Position numbers and translations under genes: made by a program
Notes under the pieces: generated by a model
Databases searched by the model: none
What the model saw: only the letters and a program-made list of their open reading frames with translations
Told to the model about the DNA's origin: nothing
Origin: Candidatus Hydrogenedens sp.
GTDB lineage: Bacteria > Hydrogenedentota > Hydrogenedentia > Hydrogenedentales > Hydrogenedentaceae
DNA length: 10,000 nt
Direction of reading: 5' to 3'
NCBI GenBank assembly: GCA_020216745.1
Contig: JAIWNQ010000061.1
Coordinates: forward strand, 1-10,000
In this document: positions 1 to 6,921 of the stretch, one piece after another
How the letters are laid out: each line of letters starts with the position of its first letter
How positions within the stretch are numbered: the first letter of the stretch is position 1

Positions 1-2
1 AA

Positions 3-332
3 AACGAATGCAGAATCATTGAAGTCTGCGCTTCACATTTCCAAGCAGTTGCAAATCAAACACGATTCGTCCTATTAAGAAACAAACTTCTAAATGAGCA
101 ATTATCTAACGAAGAAAAAACAAAACTAATTGCTCAACTTAGGGAGATACTGAACAACGAAATGGACATCGCCACGAAAGAATACCTAAATCAGCTCCAA
201 GATAGCCGTATTGGCTTTGAAGCCACTAATCATTACTTCTATGTCCCTCTTGATCTCGTATTAAAAGTTATGAATTGTGAACTACTATTAAACACATGGC
301 TTCCTGAACTAACAACAAGTGCCCAACAATGA
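3..332 (+). CDS. C-terminal fragment of an unidentified, possibly glycosidase-like protein
   Basis: An open frame enters from the left edge and ends with TGA at 330-332, giving the last 109 residues of a larger protein. The visible part is mostly charged and helical: a segment ending in FVLLRNKLL, then EEKTKLIAQLREIL, then the more distinctive stretch DSRIGFEATNHYFYVPLDLV followed by a short Cys-Glu-Leu-Leu tail. From memory, a similar DSRIGFEA-N-YFYVP-DL ending closes large hypothetical or glycosidase-like proteins of planctomycete-like bacteria, which suggests a terminal helical domain behind a catalytic barrel. That is inference: no catalytic residue is visible here. The frame has no internal stop and lies only 14 bases before truA in the same direction, so the two are probably co-transcribed. 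The start and any signal peptide lie outside the window. Confidence 0.75.
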   Translation, partial: NECRIIEVCASHFQAVANQTRFVLLRNKLLNEQLSNEEKTKLIAQLREILNNEMDIATKEYLNQLQDSRIGFEATNHYFYVPLDLVLKVMNCELLLNTWLPELTTSAQQ

Positions 333-346
333 TAAAAATATAGATA

Positions 347-1135
347 ATGGACAATAAAGAACAAAAAAAACAATATATAGGGGTTATTCGTTACGACGGC
401 TCTGCTTTTCATGGCTGGCAGTTTCAACCCAATTTGCCAACAGTACAAGGAACCGTAGAGCAGGTCTTATCTCTAATTACAAGACAACCCATTCAAATTC
501 AGGGTGCATCCCGTACCGATACAGGAGTACATGCCTTAGGACAAGTTTTTTCCTTCTTTTTCAATGCCGAAATACCAAAACGACTTAGACATTCTGCCTC
601 ACAATTACTATCACCAAATGCACAAATAACAAATATTAAAGAGGTACCATTGGAATTTGATGTTTGCCGAGATGTAAAGTGGAAAAAATATTGCTACACT
701 ATAGATTTAGGAAAAGAATCCGACCCTTTTGCACATAAATATGCTTGGCATATTCCATACAACATCGATTTAGAACTACTTCAAAAATTATTCAAATATC
801 TCATCGGTACCCACGATTTTAGAGGATTTCAAAGTACAGGAAGCCAGATGACCTCTACTATCCGCACCTTATACTCCATTCAACTAAAAAAAGGGGGGGT
901 TATAGGACCAATAGACTCTAAAACCCTATATCACATCGAATATATTGGCAACGGCTTTCTTTATCACATGGTTCGTAACATTACAGGCACACTTATCGAA
1001 ATTGCACGAGGGAAACAACAACCAGATTTTTTAATCGAATGTCTTGAACTTAACAAAAAATTCAAAGGTCTATGTGCTCCACCCCAAGGACTCACACTGG
1101 CACAAATCAGTTATGAACCCTTTACTCATACGTAG
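347..1135 (+). CDS. truA: tRNA pseudouridine(38-40) synthase TruA
   Basis: This cytoplasmic enzyme isomerises uridines 38, 39 and 40 in the anticodon stem of many tRNAs to pseudouridine. The 262-residue length is normal for the family. The N-terminal half carries YDGSAFHGWQ (residues 16-25) and the catalytic loop GASRTDTGVHA (53-63), with Asp58 as the nucleophile. The C-terminal half has GTHDFRGF and GNGFLYHMVRNITGTLIEIARG, the usual second-half motifs. ATG at 347 is the only sensible start: an in-frame ATG at 329 runs into TAG at 341. No clear Shine-Dalgarno sequence precedes it, so translation may depend on coupling to the upstream gene that stops 14 bases earlier. The gene contains an A7G7 tract at 886-899. 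Its 3' end overlaps the convergent radical SAM gene by 14 bp. The functional call is secure. Confidence 0.97.
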   Translation: MDNKEQKKQYIGVIRYDGSAFHGWQFQPNLPTVQGTVEQVLSLITRQPIQIQGASRTDTGVHALGQVFSFFFNAEIPKRLRHSASQLLSPNAQITNIKEVPLEFDVCRDVKWKKYCYTIDLGKESDPFAHKYAWHIPYNIDLELLQKLFKYLIGTHDFRGFQSTGSQMTSTIRTLYSIQLKKGGVIGPIDSKTLYHIEYIGNGFLYHMVRNITGTLIEIARGKQQPDFLIECLELNKKFKGLCAPPQGLTLAQISYEPFTHT

Positions 1136-2666
1136 AATCTCTTCCCGTATGAAAATGACCAAAAATATTCAACGCCCGAAAATCAATAAATTTAGGAAGG
1201 TTCTTAAAAAATTTAGTTAATGAATACCTATTAAACTTCAACAAAATCCATAAATAGATAAGTGGTTGTAAAAAGAAATAACCCACCAACATATAAATCT
1301 TAAATAATAATTTTGTAAACCAACTATTTCGTTTTTCCCTATAACGATTCAACAAGTAATTCACTGCCCATGCAGGAAATATCGTTGCAAAGTGTTGAAG
1401 ATGATTTAATTCTGTCGGTGCTGGTACTAAAAAATCTTTTGTTGTATCATCATGCAAAAACTCTGGTTTCTCCTTCTTTACACGTTCCCTCAAATCTGTC
1501 CCTTCATATAAAGTAAGCGAAAAGATTAGGAAAAAATAAGGCTTAGATAATCCCATTAATACTTTTACTGTTTCTATTTGGTCTTCCTCTGTCTCAAACG
1601 GATTATCGCAAATAATATCATAATATGGGACTACTGGATATTTATGTATAATCTCCGCAACCTCTTTAAATTTTTGAGGCGTCATCTGACGGTTATATAC
1701 ATTTTTACAAACAGACTCACTTCCAGTTTGAAGACCTACATGTATCGATGCCAAGCCACCATCTACCGCCATCTTTAATTTTTCCTCAGTCAAAAAATTA
1801 GGCGAACTAAACAAAATCAAAGGCTTACCCACTCGTTTCTTATATAAATCAAAAAATTCTCTCATCTGTTCCGTTGTTTGAGCAAAAAAATTATCATTGA
1901 ATATCGATATAAATAAAAGGGGTAAATCCTCGGAAACTCCTGCTACAATTTCATCCACCATCCGTTTCGGAGATGTCCATCGAACCCTCCAATTATGGTA
2001 CAGTTTTGGGAAAATAGAATTAACACAATAACTACATTTGTGAGGACACCCACGAGATTGCATTATTCTATAAATTCCCCCATAAAATGCACTATACTTC
2101 ATATAAAGTTTTCTCGTAAGTGGCATAACATTATCTTTTGGAAGTATAAATGTCTTTTGTGCTAATCGTGGTACAAAAGGCAAACTATCAAGGTCTTCTA
2201 TAATTGGATTTAAGGGATTTACCTTAATTTCTCCATCCTCAAACCATGCAAGATTATTTATATCTTTCAGTGGTTTACCATACGTCAATGCCTCACAAAT
2301 ATCTACAACAGTTTGTTCACCCTCCCCTACACATAAATAATCTGCAATCTGCACACACCGTTCCACTGCAGTAGTCGCTTGTATTCCACCCCAAATTACA
2401 GGGAACGAATCAAATTCCCTTTTTAGGAAATAGGTAATTTCTTTAGCATCATGAAACTCCGATGCAGTTACGCTAATACCAACCCATGACGGATTTAAAT
2501 CTCTAACAAACCCCTTTAGCGCATCCAACATCCTTTTATTTTCTTTATTAAAACGATTCAAATAAAGAAGATTTGAATCATATCCTCTTTCTAAAAGGAT
2601 TTGATGCAATAATTTTAAACCTAAGATATTTAGATTTCTCTGAAGGGATAGAAGAAGAACTTTCAT
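1122..2666 (-). CDS. B12-binding domain radical SAM protein, substrate unknown
   Basis: This is a cobalamin-dependent-type radical SAM enzyme of 514 residues, expected to bind a 4Fe-4S cluster and cleave S-adenosylmethionine. Residues 1-125 look like a B12-binding Rossmann-type domain: MKVLLLSLQRN strand, GLKLLHQILLERGY helix, IWGGIQATT (91-99) and GEGEQTVVDI (114-123). The canonical DxHxxG cobalamin-ligating motif is not visible, so cobalamin, if bound, is probably not ligated by that histidine. The radical SAM core follows, with the cluster motif CPHKCSYC (Cys207, Cys211, Cys214) and GLQTGSE (311-317) on a later strand. The last 100 residues include a hydrophobic stretch at about 453-478 that could be a membrane-associated helix, as in lipid-modifying relatives; this is inference. 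A promoter lies just upstream at 2696-2704, but the Shine-Dalgarno sequence is weak. It appears to be transcribed alone, so context gives no substrate. Confidence 0.88.
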   Translation of the reverse strand: MKVLLLSLQRNLNILGLKLLHQILLERGYDSNLLYLNRFNKENKRMLDALKGFVRDLNPSWVGISVTASEFHDAKEITYFLKREFDSFPVIWGGIQATTAVERCVQIADYLCVGEGEQTVVDICEALTYGKPLKDINNLAWFEDGEIKVNPLNPIIEDLDSLPFVPRLAQKTFILPKDNVMPLTRKLYMKYSAFYGGIYRIMQSRGCPHKCSYCVNSIFPKLYHNWRVRWTSPKRMVDEIVAGVSEDLPLLFISIFNDNFFAQTTEQMREFFDLYKKRVGKPLILFSSPNFLTEEKLKMAVDGGLASIHVGLQTGSESVCKNVYNRQMTPQKFKEVAEIIHKYPVVPYYDIICDNPFETEEDQIETVKVLMGLSKPYFFLIFSLTLYEGTDLRERVKKEKPEFLHDDTTKDFLVPAPTELNHLQHFATIFPAWAVNYLLNRYREKRNSWFTKLLFKIYMLVGYFFLQPLIYLWILLKFNRYSLTKFFKNLPKFIDFRALNIFGHFHTGRDSTYE

Positions 2667-2695
2667 ACAACGTCTTATATAAAATAGTTTTACCT

Positions 2696-2704
2696 ATTAT
2701 ATCA
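2696..2704 (-). promoter_or_regulatory. Extended -10 promoter for the radical SAM gene
   Basis: Read on the minus strand this is TGATATAAT, a perfect TATAAT hexamer with the TG extension. Transcription would start near 2689, giving a leader of about 22 bases before the ATG at 2666. No good -35 hexamer is found at 16-18 bp upstream, which is common for extended -10 promoters. It sits just downstream of the terminator of the preceding lipoprotein gene, so an independent promoter is needed here. Confidence 0.55.
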
Positions 2705-2725
2705 CATTTTTCTATATATAACTAA

Positions 2726-2763
2726 TAACAAAGCCACAGCGGAAGTTCATTCCTGCTGTGGCT
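2726..2763 (-). terminator. Hairpin terminator after the lipoprotein gene
   Basis: AGCCACAGC at 2732-2740 pairs perfectly with GCTGTGGCT at 2755-2763, extended by a G-T and a G-C pair, with a loop of about ten bases. On the minus strand the stem is followed by TTTGTTA, a weak T-rich tail. It begins about 27 bases beyond the lipoprotein stop codon and before the promoter of the radical SAM gene, the right place for an intrinsic terminator. On the plus strand the stem is followed by AATATTAACC, so that direction is unlikely. The interrupted T tract lowers confidence slightly. Confidence 0.75.
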
Positions 2764-2790
2764 AATATTAACCAATACTAAAATATAACC

Positions 2791-4563
2791 TTACTTCGCC
2801 GAGGGGTTAAAAAATAGTAACATCTGCCCTTCTAACAAACTATCCTTCTTCTCATTTATTAAGCGAATTTCACGTATCTCTGCCAATGCTTTCTCAACCT
2901 CCATTTGCATTCCACCTAAATTCTGACCCATTATACTCATTAACGGGAAAATAGTATCTAAAAATAATTTGCTCTGAATTGATATTAGCGAATAGCGTGG
3001 AACACCTGCATCAACAGGAGGATTTAAATTAGCCAAATAATTTGATGACTGTTTATCAAGAACCAAATCTATCATTTTCTTTAACACATCTGTATTATTA
3101 CTTACAACAACCTTATCTTCAACCATCACCATCGCAATAGGAATAGGCGACGGAACAGCTATCTTCTTCACAGGAATTTCCCGATAAACTTCATCCTGCA
3201 TTGATGGTACCAACATATCCAACAATGCCTTCACTTGTTCAACATTTGAAACGTGAATTACAATAATCAACGCAGGAAAATCCCCCATCGTACCTGTAAT
3301 TCCTACTCCCAATTCATTACCTAAAAATCCCATTGCTGTCGAACCATACTGCAATCCCTGAGCTATCTGTTTCTTATCTGACAATGCAGTTTTAATCTGT
3401 GGTACTGCCGTTTGAGTTAAATAGGTTTTGTATTCATTAGTAACTTGAAAGAACAGGGATGCTTGAGTATTATCAGGGAACAATTTAGGCAACTGTAATG
3501 GATTCGCCTGACCCAAAATACTGGCAGATTTGGGACGTTTCGACATATCAATTAACGTCCGAACCTGTAATTTCTCTTCTGGATTTAAGGATATACAAAC
3601 ATAAACTGGGTCATCTACCCCTTCACTTACCATCTCTGCCCAAGGTCCAAGTTTCATCTGAGCAAGCACACCATAAGGGGACATTTGAACAAGATACGGT
3701 GTGAGTTGATTTAACATTGGAATCAATTTCCAATCTTTTATCAAGGTAACTCCTTCAGGTTCTGAACTTGCTGGCATTTCCGCTGTACCATACCTTATCG
3801 CATACGGATTTGAAAAACAGTTTGCCACACCTTTCACAAGAACAGTAGAACCAACCACTACATATTTAGCAGATATAAAATACGAATATGGTCCATATTC
3901 AATTACCTTCGCTCCATCTACTATTTCTTCCTTAGGTGCTATTCCACTAATTTCCGGAACCTCAACTACCAGTTCTTTCAAACTCTCTTCTACCTTCGCA
4001 GTATCCTTTACACCTAACATTAATACCCAATTAGGTTGTTTTATCTGTGCCCAATCAATTTGGTCAATCTTCTTCTTCTCCCCTTGAGTCTCTGCCTCTG
4101 TAGTTGGTGTTAATATCTGCATTAAATCATTAAATGAAGGTGATAAATCAGCAAAAACACCCACAGGAACCGTAATATCAAATCCTCTACCTTCCGCAAT
4201 CTCTATTAGACTTTTTGCCTCTGGTAAACCAGCAAATCCCGCTAAATTCCTCAAATTATTCTGTATCCATCCATCCACTTCATCCGCAGGATAAAAACGT
4301 TTTGCTGTTTGAACTACCTTATCCAATCCTTCCGCTAATGAGGGCAACACCATACCCAATTGCGCCAATTCTGGCGTCAACTTTAATAATGATGTCGTCG
4401 GAAGATTCCCCTCTGCGGGAGGAAGTGATAATTCTATAGGTTCCTGTGGTTTCGGTGGTGGTGCCTGTTCTGCTGGACCTCCACACCCTGAAAAAACAAA
4501 CAAACCAAGCACAACAGAAACCAAACTGAACATCAAAATCCCTTTTCTCAATGTGTTTCTCAT
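2791..4563 (-). CDS. Large exported lipoprotein of unknown function
   Basis: The 590-residue product begins MRNTLRKGILMF with a classical lipoprotein signal: positive start, hydrophobic core to about residue 25, then lipobox FSGC with Cys27 as the lipidated residue. A proline-rich linker (APPPKPQEP) follows, leading to a mature domain of about 540 residues on the periplasmic or outer side of a membrane. The mature part alternates beta-rich stretches with helices (for example FADLSPSF, NWVLMLGVKDTAKVEESLKE, VYVCISLNP), which loosely recalls DUF3352-like proteins; this resemblance is impression only. No catalytic motif or further cysteine pattern was recognised. The open frame extends upstream to an ATG at 4665, but that adds 34 residues before the signal peptide and spans a likely promoter. 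AAGGAAAG at 4568-4575 supports the ATG at 4563. It looks monocistronic, between a promoter and a hairpin terminator. Confidence 0.85.
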   Translation of the reverse strand: MRNTLRKGILMFSLVSVVLGLFVFSGCGGPAEQAPPPKPQEPIELSLPPAEGNLPTTSLLKLTPELAQLGMVLPSLAEGLDKVVQTAKRFYPADEVDGWIQNNLRNLAGFAGLPEAKSLIEIAEGRGFDITVPVGVFADLSPSFNDLMQILTPTTEAETQGEKKKIDQIDWAQIKQPNWVLMLGVKDTAKVEESLKELVVEVPEISGIAPKEEIVDGAKVIEYGPYSYFISAKYVVVGSTVLVKGVANCFSNPYAIRYGTAEMPASSEPEGVTLIKDWKLIPMLNQLTPYLVQMSPYGVLAQMKLGPWAEMVSEGVDDPVYVCISLNPEEKLQVRTLIDMSKRPKSASILGQANPLQLPKLFPDNTQASLFFQVTNEYKTYLTQTAVPQIKTALSDKKQIAQGLQYGSTAMGFLGNELGVGITGTMGDFPALIIVIHVSNVEQVKALLDMLVPSMQDEVYREIPVKKIAVPSPIPIAMVMVEDKVVVSNNTDVLKKMIDLVLDKQSSNYLANLNPPVDAGVPRYSLISIQSKLFLDTIFPLMSIMGQNLGGMQMEVEKALAEIREIRLINEKKDSLLEGQMLLFFNPSAK

Positions 4564-4567
4564 ATAT

Positions 4568-4575
4568 CTTTCCTT
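4568..4575 (-). promoter_or_regulatory. Ribosome binding site fixing the lipoprotein start
   Basis: Minus-strand AAGGAAAG has its AGGA core 7 bases before the ATG at 4563. It decides for the shorter reading, in which the lipoprotein signal peptide is at the true N-terminus. Confidence 0.8.
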
Positions 4576-4626
4576 ATCTTTATTTGTTAAATTAAACACA
4601 AAAAATTGAATCTTATTTAGTTTGAC

Positions 4627-4656
4627 AGCATAACTTATATCTATGGTTTCAGTCAA
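4627..4656 (-). promoter_or_regulatory. Candidate sigma-70-type promoter of the lipoprotein gene
   Basis: Minus-strand TTGACT (4651-4656), an 18 bp spacer and TATGCT (4627-4632) make a plausible promoter with a leader of about 57 bases to the ATG at 4563. It lies inside the longer open frame that starts at 4665, which argues further against that start. A second TATAAT (4690-4695, minus) lacks a good -35 partner. Confidence 0.5.
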
Positions 4657-4795
4657 AACAAACATTTTTTTAATCCATGACCAAACACTATTATAAATAT
4701 ATCAATCCATACAATAATATTATCTCCCATCTTTTTTTACCTTATCCTATTCCGTCAGTTCGTTTGCAATAGTATCTTTATTACGGTTTTAATTC

Positions 4796-6163
4796 CTATT
4801 GCTCTCTATTTTTACCCTTTACATTAAGGTTCCTTGCAAAATATGCCCTGTATTCAGATGGATTACATCCAGTTACCTTCTTAAATTTTGCAGATAAATG
4901 CGAACTATACTTGACACCTACCTTTATACTGACTCTCGAAAGACTTTCATCTGTTTTCCTCAAGGACTCTGCAGTTTTCTCCACCTGTATATAACTCAAT
5001 AAGTCCTCATAATTAGAATCCACATTCCTTTTTAACCAATGACTTAACGCAGAGACATTCATTCCCAATCTCTTCTCAATTAGTTTCATTAGGTTAGGAG
5101 CCCATAAGTAATTCCTCATCTCAGATACAATACTCTCAAAACGTTCCTGCTTTTTCTTAAAGACACAGGTATTATCACTAAAAAACTCAGGAGCCAAAGA
5201 TGAAAAAATAATTTTACGTATCCTCTTTACACCACTATCTAAGCCTTTAACATTTTGAAAATTTTCCTGTCCCACACATAATAATATCCTTTTATCTATA
5301 AACGTATCCAGTCCATAATCGAATAATCTTGATGTTATTACATTAATCGACCAAATATATAATAAAAATAGTGCCTGTGATAAATTGCTTCTACTATTAC
5401 GTATCTCATCACCCTTCCCCCTCAAAACGATTTCCATTAATTCTTTATTCTTCGTCCGTAAAGCAACTAAAAACATGTTCTCCCGCACACGGTCAAATTT
5501 TTCCAAACGGACTACTTTTCCCTCTTCTAATTCTGTTTCCCCATTTTGTCCAAGCACCTTTTCTTCCCGCCTATCAACATAATCTTTTGTATTAAAAAGT
5601 GTTATCCATTCCTTTTGAAAAGAGTCCTTCGTCCATAAAAGTACCTCTCTTACAGAATCCGACAACAAATATGGCAACTGCTTCAAATAAGCCATATCCT
5701 GTTCAGATACTTCTATACTATACCTACTCATATTTTTTGAATATTCATACTCCAAAACCTCCCTATTCTCATCAATATAGAAGGGACCGACAGTCAGAAC
5801 TAAAACATTATTTTCAAGATGAAACAAAAGAACCGATGCACAATAAAATCCTACATGACACTTAAATAAAAGAGGAATATCTAAATTAATAATCTGCTTT
5901 ATGATCTTTGCCCTATCTTTATCACATGCTTTCAAACAATGAGGAGAAGAAGCAATCAAATCACAAAAAACACCCTTTTTCTCTGACCATAGTTTCCATT
6001 GCCTGTTCTCTTTCCTATCCCACAAATGGACAGCCACCGATGAATTTAATATAGTTGCCACACGATGAAACAAAGGCTCAAAACGAGGTCCCGTAATGCG
6101 TCTTGTTAAAATGGCTAACTTAAATGAATCAATGGCGTTGGGTGTGTCTGATTGGTTATCCAT
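4796..6163 (-). CDS. PocR-sensor, AraC-type transcriptional regulator
   Basis: This 455-residue protein is a one-component regulator. Residues about 15-135 match a PocR-like ligand-binding domain: Cys67, Cys76 and Cys80 in the pattern SSPHCLKAC, then CHVG (102-105) and a strand ending LTVGPFYI. PocR-type domains sense small molecules, often diols or hydrocarbons in known cases; the ligand here is unknown. A variable helical linker (about 140-340) follows. The C-terminal hundred residues form a double helix-turn-helix of the AraC family, with LIEKRLGMNVSALSHWLKR as the first unit and VSIKVGVKYSSHLSAKFKK followed by TGCNPSEYRAYF as the signature second unit. ATG at 6161-6163 lies 49 bp inside the preceding hydrolase gene and has only a weak AGAG-like binding site, suggesting translational coupling. 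No other ATG occurs before residue 145. It is the last gene of a three-gene unit and may control that unit or a nearby promoter. Confidence 0.88.
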   Translation of the reverse strand: MDNQSDTPNAIDSFKLAILTRRITGPRFEPLFHRVATILNSSVAVHLWDRKENRQWKLWSEKKGVFCDLIASSPHCLKACDKDRAKIIKQIINLDIPLLFKCHVGFYCASVLLFHLENNVLVLTVGPFYIDENREVLEYEYSKNMSRYSIEVSEQDMAYLKQLPYLLSDSVREVLLWTKDSFQKEWITLFNTKDYVDRREEKVLGQNGETELEEGKVVRLEKFDRVRENMFLVALRTKNKELMEIVLRGKGDEIRNSRSNLSQALFLLYIWSINVITSRLFDYGLDTFIDKRILLCVGQENFQNVKGLDSGVKRIRKIIFSSLAPEFFSDNTCVFKKKQERFESIVSEMRNYLWAPNLMKLIEKRLGMNVSALSHWLKRNVDSNYEDLLSYIQVEKTAESLRKTDESLSRVSIKVGVKYSSHLSAKFKKVTGCNPSEYRAYFARNLNVKGKNREQ

Positions 6164-6885
6164 AATTGAATATCTCTACTGCCTATAGTTTCACGCACCA
6201 ACCGTGCTACAATTTCAGGATGATTATTATTTTCACTAATATGAGCAAGCACTAAAACCCGCAAGGCTTCATCCATAACTTCAGACACAATCTGTAACAT
6301 TTGCTGGTTTGAAAGATGGCCATACCGACCTTTTATCCTTTGTTTAAGATGTGCGGGATATGGACCGTTGATTAACATATCTGGACAATAGTTCGATTCT
6401 ACAATCAAACCGTGACAGCCTTTAAGTTTGTTTATCATTAACTTTGAAGGATAACCACAATCTGTTGCAAAACCAACCCGTACACCAGAATGCGAAATAA
6501 CATAATTCACAGGGTCACCAGCATCATGAGTCACCGCAAAGGATTGAACATAAATATCCCCAACCGCTATTGAGTCACCCGATTCAAATATCTCAATATT
6601 CTTATTGCTATCAAATAACCCTTGCAGTGCACAATATGTTCCACGAGTCATAAATACTGGTATATCGCAAATAGAAAGTAATCGTTTCAAACCACATACA
6701 TGGTCTGTATGTTCATGTGTTATCAAAATTGCATCCAAATCCGATATATCTCTCCCCAAATATTCCATCCTCTTCTTTATTTGTGGCAAACTAAAACCAC
6801 AATCTAATAAAATTGAATGACAAGAACTCTGGATATATGTTGCGTTTCCCGAACTTCCACTACCTAATACAGAAAAACATATCAT
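6115..6885 (-). CDS. WalJ/YycJ-like metallo-beta-lactamase-fold hydrolase
   Basis: The 256-residue product has the metallo-beta-lactamase fold and resembles the WalJ/YycJ family, cytoplasmic metal-dependent hydrolases reported to act as 5' exonucleases in some bacteria. It starts MICFSVLGSGSSGNAT, the typical opening strand and SGSSGN loop. The metal site is complete: THEHTDH gives His57, His59, Asp61 and His62; THDAGDP gives His120; ATDCG gives Asp142; and LAHISENNNHPE gives His215. ESNYC is also a family feature. The frame could open at a GTG at 6897, but that codon sits inside GAGGTG, a strong ribosome binding site 9 bases before the ATG at 6885, so the ATG is preferred. It follows the glycosidase-like gene by 36 bases and overlaps the regulator gene by 49 bp. 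Substrate is not shown by the sequence. Confidence 0.9.
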   Translation of the reverse strand: MICFSVLGSGSSGNATYIQSSCHSILLDCGFSLPQIKKRMEYLGRDISDLDAILITHEHTDHVCGLKRLLSICDIPVFMTRGTYCALQGLFDSNKNIEIFESGDSIAVGDIYVQSFAVTHDAGDPVNYVISHSGVRVGFATDCGYPSKLMINKLKGCHGLIVESNYCPDMLINGPYPAHLKQRIKGRYGHLSNQQMLQIVSEVMDEALRVLVLAHISENNNHPEIVARLVRETIGSRDIQLWITNQTHPTPLIHLS

Positions 6886-6894
6886 ATATTTCAA

Positions 6895-6900
6895 CACCTC
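6895..6900 (-). promoter_or_regulatory. Ribosome binding site deciding the hydrolase start
   Basis: Minus-strand GAGGTG lies 9 bases upstream of ATG at 6885. It overlaps the GTG that begins the longer open frame, so that GTG cannot be the start served by this site. Confidence 0.8.
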
Positions 6901-6921
6901 ATTTATAAATCCAAAAATATA

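Larger units (their letters stand above)
4564..4795. other. Intergenic region between the AraC-type regulator and the lipoprotein gene
   Basis: These 232 bases contain the lipoprotein promoter and ribosome binding site. No convincing hairpin terminator follows the regulator gene that stops at 4796, so read-through from the upstream operon into the lipoprotein is possible. The region is AT-rich and holds no other gene. Confidence 0.6.

Noticed and set aside
239..448. Minus-strand open frame of 69 codons
   Set aside because: It lies opposite the upstream partial gene and the start of truA, has no homologous look, and is a shadow frame. Similar short frames opposite the larger genes were rejected for the same reason.
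4564..4665. Longer N-terminus for the lipoprotein starting at ATG 4665
   Set aside because: The extra 34 residues precede a complete lipoprotein signal peptide, cover a likely promoter and lack a ribosome binding site; AAGGAAAG supports the start at 4563.
6886..6897. GTG start at 6897 for the metallo-beta-lactamase-fold hydrolase
   Set aside because: The GTG is part of the GAGGTG ribosome binding site that serves the ATG at 6885, and the family opening strand begins there.
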